Shown here piece after piece: positions 25,143 through 35,793 of a stretch of 64,000 nt of DNA. A program made the position numbers and the translations under genes. Positions within the stretch are counted from its first letter, which is position 1. Each line of letters begins with the position of its first letter. Below the pieces are notes generated by a model. That model ran no database searches. It saw only the letters and a program-made list of their open reading frames with translations, and was not told where the DNA came from. Source of the stretch: Anaerolineae bacterium (GTDB lineage Bacteria; Chloroflexota; Anaerolineae; Anaerolineales; Anaerolineaceae); assembly GCA_013178295.1 (NCBI GenBank), contig JABLWW010000005.1, positions 124,001-188,000 on the forward strand, read 5' to 3'.

Positions 25143-26298
25143 AGTTAAGATGCTCAAAGATGTAGTCAAGGGAATTCTGGCGATAGGCGTGGTTATCACG
25201 TTGTTGCTTTCTTCGTGTAGCAAAAATGATCGCGAAGTGCAAATTGTGGCTTTGCCAGTCATAGCGGGCGATTTTGAACGTGCTCAGCCGGGGCGGGTTT
25301 TCCAATTCCCTCAAGATCACGGTGCACATGACACATTTCAAAGCGAGTGGTGGTATTACACAGGTAATGTGGCAGCAGAGACGGGAGAGCATTTTGGGTA
25401 TCAGCTTACGTTCTTTCGGAGGGCGCTGCTACCTCAGAATGCATTTCAAGAGCGGCAATCTGCTTGGTCAACAAATCAGGCGTATCTAGCGCATTTTGCA
25501 TTGAGCGATGTGGCGGCGGGCAAATATGTGTTTGCCGAACGTTTGCAACGAGGCGCGGCGGGAATTGCCGGGGCTGTGGGAGAGCCTGCTTTTGCTGTCT
25601 GGTTGGATCACTGGTCAGTTACACAGACGGGAGATCATCTGTATCGCCTTGATGCTGCTTTTGCCGATCAGCGCATTGTCCTCGATTTGACGGAGCAAAA
25701 AAGCCCCGTTTTGCAGGGGAAAGATGGATACAGCCAGAAAGGCGAAGATGTGGGGAATGCCTCTTATTATTATAGCCAGACGCGGCTGGCAACATCTGGC
25801 AGCATATACATGAGGAATCGCCGATATGATGTAACAGGTTTCAGCTGGATGGATCATGAGTTCAGCACCAGCGCGCTTTCGGCGGAACAGGTGGGGTGGG
25901 ACTGGTTTGCGTTACAATTGGACGATGGCAGTGAACTGATGGTGTATGTTATCCGGCGTCAGGATGGAAGTCAGGACGTATTTTCTGCTGGCAGTGTGGT
26001 TGACCCAGAAGGGAGCGCTAAGACATTGACATATCGTGATTTTCAGATTGTGTCAAAATCCACCTGGCACAGCCCACACTCCGGCGCAGTTTATCCCATT
26101 GGGTGGGAGATTTCAGTTCCTCAAGAGGATTTGTCCCTTATGGTCCAAGCGCTCTTAGCGGATCAGGAGCTCAATGTTTCCTTTGTATATTGGGAAGGTG
26201 CGGTGCGGGGGCAGGGAGTCAGACAGGGGCGTCCTGTGACCGGTTATGGGTATGTGGAGATGACAGGTTATGCACATTCAATGCAAGGACAGTTTTAG
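25135..26298 (+). CDS. AttH/CrtC-like lipocalin-fold lipoprotein
   Basis: 387 residues. The signal peptide ends ITLLLSSC (Cys about 28). The family's features follow: QSEWWYYTGNV, GYQLTFFRRAL, YLAHFALSDV, SYYYSQTRLATSG, GFSWMDHEFSTSAL, GWDWFALQLDDGSELMVY. This is the AttH / carotenoid 1,2-hydratase (CrtC) family with a double lipocalin-like fold. In the Agrobacterium attEFGH set an ABC ATPase and permease precede AttH, and the same order is seen here. A function in lipid or envelope metabolism is inferred. Hydratase activity on carotenoids is not supported by context. Confidence 0.8.
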   Translation: MSRVKMLKDVVKGILAIGVVITLLLSSCSKNDREVQIVALPVIAGDFERAQPGRVFQFPQDHGAHDTFQSEWWYYTGNVAAETGEHFGYQLTFFRRALLPQNAFQERQSAWSTNQAYLAHFALSDVAAGKYVFAERLQRGAAGIAGAVGEPAFAVWLDHWSVTQTGDHLYRLDAAFADQRIVLDLTEQKSPVLQGKDGYSQKGEDVGNASYYYSQTRLATSGSIYMRNRRYDVTGFSWMDHEFSTSALSAEQVGWDWFALQLDDGSELMVYVIRRQDGSQDVFSAGSVVDPEGSAKTLTYRDFQIVSKSTWHSPHSGAVYPIGWEISVPQEDLSLMVQALLADQELNVSFVYWEGAVRGQGVRQGRPVTGYGYVEMTGYAHSMQGQF

Positions 26299-26308
26299 AG
26301 GTTGTGTT

Positions 26309-27367
26309 TTGGGGCGTGTACCCAGTGCGTTGATATTGCTGATGCTCTTTTTGCTGATACTGGCGTGTAGTTTCCCGCTAGCGCCTTTGGAGCATGTCTC
26401 CTGCGGGGATCATTTTCTTGTTCGTCATATACTTGGGCAGACCAGCCAGGCGCAGTGGGTGGATTGGATTGCAAGATTCTCCGGCGAACAGCCCGTAGAA
26501 ATTGGCGGCGAGACAATGACAATTGACACGCGCTTCAGCCATGCTATGTTTGCTGGGCAGCGCAATGCGCGGGCGTTTGATTATCTCTATGAACAGGTTA
26601 GCCGCTGGGTAGCGGCTGAACAGATAGAAGTTGACCCTTATATATACACGGACGAAAACGGGAGAAGTTATGAATGGAAAAACTTGATTGTAACCTTGCC
26701 AGGGGCGATACGCCCTGAGGAGGTCATTGTCCTTTCGGCGCATCTGGATAGCACAACGGTGCGGGAGGGCAATCCGTTTGAATACGCTCCGGGTGCGGAT
26801 GATAACGGCAGCGGTGTAGCTACCTTGATGGAGGCTGTTCGGATTTATCGCGCTTATTATTTTGCCCGCACTATTCGTGTGATCTGGTTCACAGGTGAAG
26901 AACAGGGTGCGGTTGGCAGCCACGCGTATCTCTCTGACCATCCCATGGAAAATGTTTTGGGGGTAATTAATCTGGATATGTTTGCTTATGACCACAATGG
27001 CGATCGCTGTCTTGAGCTGCATGTGGGCAAGCTGGCTGCTTCCGATGTGCTTGGACGCTGTTTCGTGGATATGGCAGAGGTTTATGGCTATGATTTTAGG
27101 TATGACTATTTGATTGACCAGGCAACTGACCGTTCGGATCATGCTGCTTTCTGGAAAAAAGATGTTGGCGCTATCCTTGTGTTGGAGAATCTGATTGAGC
27201 AAAATATTCCGGGAGGATGTGGAATTGCAGACGGCAACCCCTATTATCATAAGCCAGGGGATACGTTAACCAACCTGGATGTTGCATATGGTTTTGATAT
27301 TGCCCGTACTGCGCTGGCAACAGCGGCTCAGCTGGCGCAACCTTTAATGCCTAAACCCTTACCGTAA
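26309..27367 (+). CDS. M28-family zinc aminopeptidase lipoprotein
   Basis: 352 residues from a TTG at 26309, which has AGAGG 7 nt upstream and starts right at a lipoprotein signal (ALILLMLFLLILAC). ATG 26270 is in frame but would overlap the upstream gene by 29 nt and put charged residues before the signal. M28 metal residues are visible: SAHLDSTTVREG (His, Asp), GADDNGSGVATLMEA (Asp), GEEQGAVGS (Glu pair), VINLDMFAYD (Asp) and a late YYHKPGDTL (His). The enzyme is probably a surface-anchored aminopeptidase or carboxypeptidase. Last gene of the operon. Confidence 0.85.
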   Translation: MGRVPSALILLMLFLLILACSFPLAPLEHVSCGDHFLVRHILGQTSQAQWVDWIARFSGEQPVEIGGETMTIDTRFSHAMFAGQRNARAFDYLYEQVSRWVAAEQIEVDPYIYTDENGRSYEWKNLIVTLPGAIRPEEVIVLSAHLDSTTVREGNPFEYAPGADDNGSGVATLMEAVRIYRAYYFARTIRVIWFTGEEQGAVGSHAYLSDHPMENVLGVINLDMFAYDHNGDRCLELHVGKLAASDVLGRCFVDMAEVYGYDFRYDYLIDQATDRSDHAAFWKKDVGAILVLENLIEQNIPGGCGIADGNPYYHKPGDTLTNLDVAYGFDIARTALATAAQLAQPLMPKPLP

Positions 27368-27453
27368 CTTGTTTTAGCTTTCTGCGCTAAAGCCCTAATG
27401 AAGATTATCCGTTGAAAGCATGAATTATTTCACTATTCATACCTGAATATACC

Positions 27454-27462
27454 TGTTATGAT
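27454..27462 (+). promoter_or_regulatory. Possible extended -10 promoter of gdhA
   Basis: TGTTATGAT contains the TGn extension followed by TATGAT. No convincing -35 lies upstream. Transcription near 27469 would give a leader of about 30 nt with the SD AAGGAG. The rest of the 133-nt gap shows nothing clear apart from a small TTTAGC/GCTAAA stem just after the peptidase gene. Confidence 0.4.
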
Positions 27463-27497
27463 TTTAGCGTTCTGATCCTATTCTAAATAAGGAGTGA

Positions 27498-28856
<1,359 letters not shown>

Positions 28857-28893
28857 TAGCCTGCGAGTTTACGCCATGTAAAGCTTAGTCGGA

Positions 28894-28922
28894 AGAGGGG
28901 AACTGTCTTTCGGTTCCCCTCT
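28894..28922 (+). terminator. Terminator of gdhA
   Basis: AGAGGGGAAC / GTTCCCCTCT form a perfect 10-bp stem with a 9-nt loop, followed by TGTGTGTTG. The tail is weak in T but the stem is strong and sits 38 nt after the stop. Confidence 0.7.
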
Positions 28923-28987
28923 TGTGTGTTGTGAGAGGCGTTGTTTTTTAAGAGGTTAAGGCATTCAGGCGAAAGAGGCAGATAGAC

Positions 28988-29602
28988 GTGGACGAAAATC
29001 AGGTGAAAATTATGCCAGATAAGGGACAAATTAACAAGAATGCCTCTCCGCAAGAGGCATTAGAGAGCGCCTATTGTATTGTTCGTGTCCGTACGGGTGC
29101 CGAGTTTTCAGAAGTTTATCGCAGATTGTGTGCGATGCGTGATGTGGTTGGTTGTGATGCGGTCCATGATGATTATCATCTGGTTGTGCTGATGCAAGCG
29201 GATGACGCTGCGAGGTTGCAGACGCAGTACGATGCGATTAAGACGTTGGAGGATGTGGAAGAAGCGCTGTACTTGCCTGTGGTTGAGTCACGCCAGAATG
29301 AAAATCCGGCGCTGGGAAATGCTCGTACAGGTACAGTGCAGCCGCATGAGAAGGGTAGTTTTGTAGAAGGTTATGTATTGGTTGAGGCAGAGAAGGAGCA
29401 TTTGAGCAAAGTGTACTTGCATTGCAGTCAATTGGAGGGGATTGTAACATGTGCGCTGGTTTCAGGCGCATATCAGCTGTTGCTTCGAATCAAGCAAAAG
29501 AATTATCATCGGCTCAAGAAAGTTTTGACAGAGAAGATCCGACCGATGTTGGGCTTATTAAGAGCCAGACAGATGGTTGTGATTGATCTGTTTCGTATGT
29601 GA
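28988..29602 (+). CDS. Tandem RAM-like (Lrp ligand-domain) protein without HTH
   Basis: 204 residues from a GTG with GAGG 9 nt upstream. Two repeats with the beta-alpha-beta pattern of the Lrp/AsnC effector (RAM) domain can be seen: residues about 25-100 (CIVRVRTGAEFSEVYRRLC, VVGCDAVHDDYHLVVLM) and about 128-204 (VLVEAEKEHLSKVYLHCSQ, GIVTCALVSGAYQLLLRI). No helix-turn-helix is present. Stand-alone RAM proteins bind amino acids and can modulate other proteins. It lies between gdhA and the electron-transfer operon and could sense an amino acid for one of them. The family call rests on pattern, not on a search. Confidence 0.6.
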   Translation: MDENQVKIMPDKGQINKNASPQEALESAYCIVRVRTGAEFSEVYRRLCAMRDVVGCDAVHDDYHLVVLMQADDAARLQTQYDAIKTLEDVEEALYLPVVESRQNENPALGNARTGTVQPHEKGSFVEGYVLVEAEKEHLSKVYLHCSQLEGIVTCALVSGAYQLLLRIKQKNYHRLKKVLTEKIRPMLGLLRARQMVVIDLFRM

Positions 29603-29724
29603 GGTGGTTAGTTGCTTTTTAGCTGTGGCGCAATGACACGAGATGTCTCGTTTGGGGCGTATCGCTACAGGTTTTTGATTGGTTATGTATGGTCCGGTCG
29701 CTATAGAAAGGTTGTCTAGTTAAG

Positions 29725-30258
29725 ATGGAGAACACGATTCTGGAACCGAGAGAAAAAGAAGAGAGACTGCCGCGTCTCAATAGCGAGCTATGGAAATATT
29801 GCGATCAACCTGGTCAGCTGATTCCGTTGCTCCAGGCGGCGCAGGAAACTTATGGGTATATTTCTGAGTCGGCAATTAAGCACATCAGCGCTGTCTCCGG
29901 TGTCCCTGAAAGTGAGATATATGGCGTGATTACGTTTTACAAGCAGTTCCGTCTACGCCCGTTGGGGAAGTATCTTATTCGTCTGTGTGATGGAACAGCG
30001 TGTCATGTTAACAATGCCAAGATGTTGAAAGCAGTTGTGGAGGATGAGCTGGGGTTAAGTGGTAGTGATACAACTGAGGATGGTCTGTTCACACTTGCCC
30101 CGGTCGCCTGTCTGGGTTGTTGTAGCCTGGCGCCGGTGGTGATGATTAATGATATGACGTATGGGCGATTGACGCCGCAAAAACTGCGCACCATTTTGCG
30201 CAAGTATAAAAAAGAGGGACAAGCCGCCGATTCAGTGCAGAGTGAGGAGGCAGAATGA
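29725..30258 (+). CDS. NuoE-like [2Fe-2S] subunit of a soluble NAD(P)H complex
   Basis: 177 residues. A helical N-terminus (QLIPLLQAAQETYGYISESAI) leads to a thioredoxin-fold [2Fe-2S] domain with Cys at about 88, 93, 129 and 133 (CDGTACH, CLGCC). It matches the NuoE/HydC/HndA family. In soluble complexes it carries electrons next to the NuoF-like flavoprotein. The stop overlaps the next gene's ATG by 4 nt, and the SD for that gene (GAGGAGG) lies inside it. Confidence 0.92.
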   Translation: MENTILEPREKEERLPRLNSELWKYCDQPGQLIPLLQAAQETYGYISESAIKHISAVSGVPESEIYGVITFYKQFRLRPLGKYLIRLCDGTACHVNNAKMLKAVVEDELGLSGSDTTEDGLFTLAPVACLGCCSLAPVVMINDMTYGRLTPQKLRTILRKYKKEGQAADSVQSEEAE

Positions 30259-32024
30259 TAACGATCACAGTAGGAACAGCAACCTGTGGCGTGTCAGCTG
30301 GGGCTGATAAGGTGTTGGAAACCCTGTCTTCCCTGGTGCAGGAGAAGGGGCAGGGTAAAGTGGTTTTGGCAGAAACAGGTTGTATGGGCATGTGCTATAA
30401 AGAGGTGCTGGTAGAAGTATCAAATGGAGATGGGAAGTTTCTGTATGGTGATGTTACGCCGGACATTGCCAAACGCATTTTTGAGGAACATGTATTGGGG
30501 GGAAGACCTATTGAAGAACTGGTTATTCTGCACAATTATCAAGAGGGTCCGGAGGAGGGCTATCTGAAGCGTCAGAGACGGATTGCTCTGCGCAATTGTG
30601 GTTTTGTGGACCCAATGTCAATTGACGATTACCTGGCGCGGGATGGTTATAAGGCGATTGAAAAAGTGCTCAAGACGATGAGCCAGGATGAGCTGATTGA
30701 AGAAATCCTGTCTTCGGGGCTGAGGGGGCGTGGCGGTGCTGGTTTTCCTACGGGGATGAAGTGGCGTTTTGCCAGACAGCAGCCCGGAAGCGAGAAGTAT
30801 GTTATCTGTAATGCGGATGAAGGTGATCCGGGGGCATTCATGGATCGCAGTATTCTGGAAGGCGATCCGCATTCCGTGCTCGAAGGCATGATGATTGCCG
30901 GTTATGCGATTGGCGCCCGCAATGGTGTAATTTACTGCCGTGCTGAATATCCCAAGGCGATTGTGCGTTTGAGACAGGCGATATCCGATGCAACTGCAGC
31001 GGGATGGCTGGATCACACCTTTCCTGGTACTGATTTTAGTTTTCATATCAAGATCAAAGAGGGTGCTGGGGCTTTTGTGTGTGGCGAGGAAACGGCTCTG
31101 ATTGCCTCTATTGAAGGGCGACGCGGGACGCCACGCCCCCGCCCTCCATACCCTGCGGTGCGTGGTTTATGGGGAAAACCCACCATTATCAACAATGTCG
31201 AGACCTTTGCCAATGTACCCTGGATTGTGCTAAATGGGCATGAGGCGTTTGCTTCAGTTGGTACCCCAAAAAGCAAGGGCACAAAGGTGTTTGCTGTGAC
31301 GGGCAAGATCAACCGCGGTGGGTTGGTGGAGGTGCCGATGGGCATTTCTATCAACGAAATCATTTATGACATCTGCGGTGGCATTAAAGATAATAAGAAG
31401 TTCAAAGCGGTACAGATGGGGGGACCCTCAGGTGGGTGCATCCCGGCGTCAATGGGGGATACCAAAATAGATTATGAGGAGATTACTCAGACGGGCGCCA
31501 TTATGGGCTCTGGCGGTATGGTTGTGATGGACGAGAGCACCTGCATGGTGGAGATGGCGCGCTTCTTTCTTGAATTTACTCAGAACGAATCCTGTGGCAA
31601 ATGTACGAGCTGCCGAATTGGTACGCTGCGAATGCTGGAGATACTGGAGCGGATTGTCGAAGGCAAGGGCGAAGCAGGCGATATTGACGTGTTGCTTGAA
31701 TTGGGGAATCAGATCAAATCCACTGCACAATGTGGGCTTGGGCAGACTGCTGCCAACCCTGTGCTGACGACTCTCAAGTATTTCCGCGAGGAATACGAGG
31801 CGCATATTCACAATAAGAAATGCCCGGCGCATAGCTGCGCTCTTTTGGTGAACTATGTGATTGATCCGGAGAAATGCACGGGGTGCACTGTGTGCGCCAA
31901 AAATTGCCCGGTGAATGCTATCAGCGGTGAGCGCAAGAAAACGCATTTTATTGACCAGGCTGTGTGTATTAAGTGTGGCAAATGCATCACGGTGTGTAAT
32001 TTCGATGCCATTTACAAGGATTGA
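30255..32024 (+). CDS. NuoF/HydB-like flavoprotein, NAD(H)- and FMN-binding
   Basis: 589 residues with the HydB/HndC layout. An N-terminal thioredoxin-like [2Fe-2S] domain (TATCGVSAG; ETGCMGMCYKE) precedes the FMN/NADH domain with GRGGAGFPTGMKW near 157 and GAGAFVCGEETALI. The [4Fe-4S] motif CGKCTSC lies near 446, and a C-terminal two-cluster ferredoxin from about 535 (CTGCTVCAKNCP, CIKCGKCITVC). It is the NAD(H)-active subunit in HydABC, Hnd, NADH-dependent formate dehydrogenase and Stn-type complexes. Which partner is present here decides its role: no catalytic hydrogenase gene follows, only the 1232-residue fusion. Confidence 0.93.
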   Translation: MITITVGTATCGVSAGADKVLETLSSLVQEKGQGKVVLAETGCMGMCYKEVLVEVSNGDGKFLYGDVTPDIAKRIFEEHVLGGRPIEELVILHNYQEGPEEGYLKRQRRIALRNCGFVDPMSIDDYLARDGYKAIEKVLKTMSQDELIEEILSSGLRGRGGAGFPTGMKWRFARQQPGSEKYVICNADEGDPGAFMDRSILEGDPHSVLEGMMIAGYAIGARNGVIYCRAEYPKAIVRLRQAISDATAAGWLDHTFPGTDFSFHIKIKEGAGAFVCGEETALIASIEGRRGTPRPRPPYPAVRGLWGKPTIINNVETFANVPWIVLNGHEAFASVGTPKSKGTKVFAVTGKINRGGLVEVPMGISINEIIYDICGGIKDNKKFKAVQMGGPSGGCIPASMGDTKIDYEEITQTGAIMGSGGMVVMDESTCMVEMARFFLEFTQNESCGKCTSCRIGTLRMLEILERIVEGKGEAGDIDVLLELGNQIKSTAQCGLGQTAANPVLTTLKYFREEYEAHIHNKKCPAHSCALLVNYVIDPEKCTGCTVCAKNCPVNAISGERKKTHFIDQAVCIKCGKCITVCNFDAIYKD

Positions 32025-32036
32025 GGATGACTGGCT

Positions 32037-35000
32037 ATGGCGAATGAGAAGACAATCAATCTTGTCATTGATGGGAAAGCAATTGTTGCAGAGGCAGGCA
32101 AGACAATCCTGCAGATTGCGCGTGAACACCAGATTGACATCCCGACGCTATGTTATGACCCGCGTCTCCCGGCTTATGCTTCCTGTTTGGTATGTGTGGT
32201 TGAGGTGGAGCAAAATGGAAAGAGCCGATTGTTACTTTCCTGCACAACGGAAGCAGCAGATGGTATGAGTATTCAAACCAAAAACGAGGCGGTGATACGG
32301 GCGCGTAAAAATGCGCTGGATATGCTGCTCTCCAACCATTTTGCCGATTGTCGCGGCCCATGTTATGAGAATTGTCCGGCGGGGGTGGATGTGCAGGGCT
32401 ATCTGGCGCTGGCAAACGCAGGACGCTATCGTGAGGCGTTGGAATTGATCCGCAAAACCAACCCGCTGCCGCTTGTCTGTGGTCGGGTTTGTGTCCATTA
32501 CTGCGAGGCAGCCTGCCGCCGTAAGAATGTTGATTCGGCGGTGGCAGTCAATTTTATCAAGCGCTATGTTGCGGATTTGGAGACAGATAACCTTCCCCGA
32601 CCGCAGCCCGTACCCTCAAATGGGCATAAGGTGGCTGTTGTGGGGGGTGGCCCTGCGGGTCTGACTGCGGCGTATTTTTTGGCAAAGCGGGGCTATCAGG
32701 TAACGATTTTCGAGGCGCACCCCAAGCTGGGTGGCATGTTGCGTTATGGTATTCCAGATTATCGCCTACCCGGCCCTATCCTGGATAAGGAGATCCAATA
32801 TATCCTCGATCATGGGGTAGAAGTACGCACCAATCAGCGGCTGGGAAAGGATTTCACGCTTGGGAATCTCAAAGAGTGGGGGTTTGAAGCGATTTTTTTG
32901 GCGTTAGGGTCTCAAAAAGCAAAGGCAATGCGTGTGAAAGGAGAGGATGCCTCAGGGGTTATTGGTGGAATTAACTTCCTGGAAATGGTCAAGAAACAGG
33001 GCGCGCCCGACTTTTCTGGGCAGCGGGTGCTGGTTGTAGGCGGCGGGAACACGGCGATTGATGCTGCCCGCACTGCGCTGCGCTGCAAGGCCTCTGATGT
33101 TACGATTGTGTATCGGCGTACACGCGAAGAGATGCCGGCCGACCCTGTGGAGATTCATGACGCATTGGAAGAAGGGGTGCATATTGAATTTCTTGTTGCA
33201 CCGGTGGGAGTGGTTACGGAGGACGGCAATGTGCGGGCGTTGCGCTGTCAGCGTATGGAACTGGGTGCTCCAGACGCCAGCGGACGACGCAGCCCGGTGC
33301 CTGTTGAAGGGTCGGAGTTTGATATTGCCTGTAATATCATTATTGCGGCGATTGGACAGGACAGCAGTTTGGAAGGAATACAAGATGCTGCGGTCGGTGA
33401 GATCGAAATCACGCGTTTCAATACCATTTCAATCAACGAGGCAACTTTTGCTACCAGCATAGAGGGGGTGTTTGCGGGCGGTGATGTGGTCAGCGGCCCT
33501 GCTGCGGCGGTGGATGCCATTGGAGATGGGCGCAAGGTGGCTGAGGTAATTGATATCTATTTGCGAGAAGGGGTGATACGCCCGGCTTCTACAGAATTTT
33601 TAAGCAAACGCACTGAGCTGGATACACTACCGGCGGATTTCTTTGCCGAGGTGGAAAAAAGCGAGCGTTCTACTATGGTACAGACACCAGTGGAACAACG
33701 ACTGAACAGCTTTGACGAAGTGGATCATGGCATTTTGCCTGAGGACCTTGCCAGGGAGACGGCGCGTTGTCTTTCGTGCGGTTGTTCAGATGTGTTTACG
33801 TGCAAGCTCAAACAGTATGCCGGTGAGTATGGGGCTGAGCAAAAGCGGTTCAAGGGCGTGGTTAAGAAATACAAAAAGGATGAACGCCATCCGTATATTA
33901 CATTGGACCCAAACAAGTGCGTTTTATGTGGGTTATGTGTACGCACCTGCGAGAGCCTGATAGGGGTCTCAGCGCTTGGGTTTATCAACCGCGGTTTTGA
34001 GATGATTATTGGTTCGGCACTGGGAAACGCTTTGCAGGACACAAACTGTATCACCTGTGGCAATTGTATTGAAGTTTGTCCTACGGGGGCGATATCATTC
34101 AATCTTGGTTTAAAGCGTCCAGGCCCTTGGGCGACCCTGCCAGACGAGTCGATTTGCAGCTTTTGCGGCGTTGGCTGCCGGTTGGTGTATAACAAGGTGA
34201 ATGATCGCATCTGGTATGTTACCGCGAAGATGAGCGATGCTTATACACATGGCGACCTATGTGTGCGGGGCAGGTTTGGGCATCGCTATCTGTATCATGA
34301 GACCAGGATCAAGGGGGCAAGGGTAGATGGGCGCGAGGTGGGTGATTTGGAGAAAGCGCTGGCACAGGCGCTGGATGGTTTGCGCAGTGTGATTCAGAAA
34401 CACGGGAGCGATTCTGTTGCGGTTCTTGTTACGCCAAAGGCGAGCAACGAGGAGTTATTCCTGGCGCGCAGACTGGCAGTGGAAGGGTTAGGAACAGCGC
34501 ATGTTACCAGTTTGTATAGCCTGGCTATGGTGCCGCGGGATGACAGTTTGCATAAATCGCTTGGGTTGTCGGCTGCAACCTTACCTGCCGAACAGGTGGA
34601 AGAGGCGGATGTCATTATCCTGGTAAATTCCAACGTAACAACCGAGAACCCTGTTTTAGGTTTCCGTGTGATGCGCGCTGCAAAACGAGGCGCGCATATC
34701 GTGCTGATTGGTTCAACAGATGTAGATATTGAGGGGGTTGATCTACAGTGGTTAAATGCACGGCGGGGCAGCAACGCTGTTTTGTTGTCTGCACTGGCGG
34801 GTGATCTGCTGCGCAGGGGAAACGTTGATAATGCATATCTTCGCCAGTATGTTGATGGTGTTGAGACATTACAAGGGGTATTGCCTTCTATTGAGCAGGC
34901 TGCGGAAGCGAGCGCTGTGGAAAAAGAACAGATTGAATCTCTGGCTGTGCTGCTGGCTGACCGTGAGAAAAATGTTGTCTTCGTATATGATGCAGATTCT

Positions 35001-35735
35001 ATGGTGGATAGATCACCTGGCGACTTGCAGGCAATTGTGAACTTGTTGCTGTTGACGGGCAGATTGGGCAAAAGCAGGAATGGCTTGATGCTGACCCGCC
35101 GTCATGTGAACAGTCTGGGACACGATCTGATCCTGGGTGGTTTGAGCACTCCAGAAGAGATTTCTGCCGCGCTCAGCAGCGGGAAGATCAAAGCTATTTT
35201 CAGCATTGGCGAGGACCTGACAGCAGATGAAGCGTATCAATATTTGCTGGAGAGGCTGGAATACTTGGTAGCTATGGATATTGTTGAGACGCCTACAACC
35301 AGCAAGGCAAATGTTGTTTTACCGGCTTCGGCTTTGGCAGAGACGGCAGGGTCAATTACTTCGCATGATCGCAGGGTGAAGGCTTTTGAGCCTGCGTTTG
35401 TGCCGCCGTCGGGGGTTACAAGCTTTGAGGTGCTTGCTGCGCTTTTGTCGAAGGCGCTTGGCGGGGAGAAGCCTACACTGCAAAGTGTGCGTGAGCAGCT
35501 TGCCAACAAGTTTGCGCTTTATTTGCCTGTTGTTTCACTTGGGGGGAAAGGCGAGTTTTATCTGGGTTTGGATAGCGGCGGTGTGTTTTTTGAGAAAGGC
35601 TTTTTGACCCCCAACGGTAAAGCGGTGCTTGCGTGTCCTCCGTTGAAGCCAGGCAGGAGTTATCACGAAAGAACCGCAACGTATTCGGCGCTGGAATCGC
35701 TTTTTGCGCAACAGTATAGCGCTTTGAGAAGATAA
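32037..35735 (+). CDS. Ferredoxin-GltD-NuoG-like fusion oxidoreductase (1232 residues)
   Basis: Domains in order: [2Fe-2S] ferredoxin (1-80); a Cys-rich linker that mixes the NuoG HxxxC motif (HFADCRGPCYENC) with the GltD N-terminal clusters (CGRVCVHYCEAAC); a GltD/NfnB-like FAD and NAD(P) part with VVGGGPAGLTAAYFLAKRG near 199 and VVGGGNTAIDAA near 331; two [4Fe-4S] motifs (CVLCGLCVRTC about 628, CITCGNCIEVC about 672); and a molybdopterin-oxidoreductase-like part from CSFCGVGC (about 708) to the end. The last part has no Cys or Sec where formate dehydrogenases hold the metal ligand. It is probably the large subunit of a bifurcating NAD(P)H-ferredoxin complex with the two preceding genes. 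Confidence 0.85.
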   Translation: MANEKTINLVIDGKAIVAEAGKTILQIAREHQIDIPTLCYDPRLPAYASCLVCVVEVEQNGKSRLLLSCTTEAADGMSIQTKNEAVIRARKNALDMLLSNHFADCRGPCYENCPAGVDVQGYLALANAGRYREALELIRKTNPLPLVCGRVCVHYCEAACRRKNVDSAVAVNFIKRYVADLETDNLPRPQPVPSNGHKVAVVGGGPAGLTAAYFLAKRGYQVTIFEAHPKLGGMLRYGIPDYRLPGPILDKEIQYILDHGVEVRTNQRLGKDFTLGNLKEWGFEAIFLALGSQKAKAMRVKGEDASGVIGGINFLEMVKKQGAPDFSGQRVLVVGGGNTAIDAARTALRCKASDVTIVYRRTREEMPADPVEIHDALEEGVHIEFLVAPVGVVTEDGNVRALRCQRMELGAPDASGRRSPVPVEGSEFDIACNIIIAAIGQDSSLEGIQDAAVGEIEITRFNTISINEATFATSIEGVFAGGDVVSGPAAAVDAIGDGRKVAEVIDIYLREGVIRPASTEFLSKRTELDTLPADFFAEVEKSERSTMVQTPVEQRLNSFDEVDHGILPEDLARETARCLSCGCSDVFTCKLKQYAGEYGAEQKRFKGVVKKYKKDERHPYITLDPNKCVLCGLCVRTCESLIGVSALGFINRGFEMIIGSALGNALQDTNCITCGNCIEVCPTGAISFNLGLKRPGPWATLPDESICSFCGVGCRLVYNKVNDRIWYVTAKMSDAYTHGDLCVRGRFGHRYLYHETRIKGARVDGREVGDLEKALAQALDGLRSVIQKHGSDSVAVLVTPKASNEELFLARRLAVEGLGTAHVTSLYSLAMVPRDDSLHKSLGLSAATLPAEQVEEADVIILVNSNVTTENPVLGFRVMRAAKRGAHIVLIGSTDVDIEGVDLQWLNARRGSNAVLLSALAGDLLRRGNVDNAYLRQYVDGVETLQGVLPSIEQAAEASAVEKEQIESLAVLLADREKNVVFVYDADSMVDRSPGDLQAIVNLLLLTGRLGKSRNGLMLTRRHVNSLGHDLILGGLSTPEEISAALSSGKIKAIFSIGEDLTADEAYQYLLERLEYLVAMDIVETPTTSKANVVLPASALAETAGSITSHDRRVKAFEPAFVPPSGVTSFEVLAALLSKALGGEKPTLQSVREQLANKFALYLPVVSLGGKGEFYLGLDSGGVFFEKGFLTPNGKAVLACPPLKPGRSYHERTATYSALESLFAQQYSALRR

Positions 35736-35752
35736 AAGAAATCGTTGTTCGC

Positions 35753-35793
35753 AGGGCTTCTGGAAATCTTTTGACAGAAGCCCTTTGTTTTTT
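35753..35793 (+). terminator. Terminator of the electron-transfer operon
   Basis: AGGGCTTCTG / CAGAAGCCCT form a 10-bp perfect stem with a 12-nt loop, followed by TTGTTTTTT. A clear intrinsic terminator 18 nt after the stop codon. Its tail touches the stop codon of the facing gene by two bases. Confidence 0.9.

Noticed and set aside
26378-27250. A 290-codon minus-strand frame
   Set aside because: Fully antisense to the M28 peptidase, whose metal motifs prove the plus-strand reading.
34394-35071. A 225-codon minus-strand frame
   Set aside because: Antisense to the C-terminal part of the 1232-residue fusion, which reads continuously on the plus strand.
32037-35735. Formate dehydrogenase or Sec-containing catalytic subunit
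   Set aside because: No in-frame TGA and no Cys at the expected ligand position of the molybdopterin-like part.
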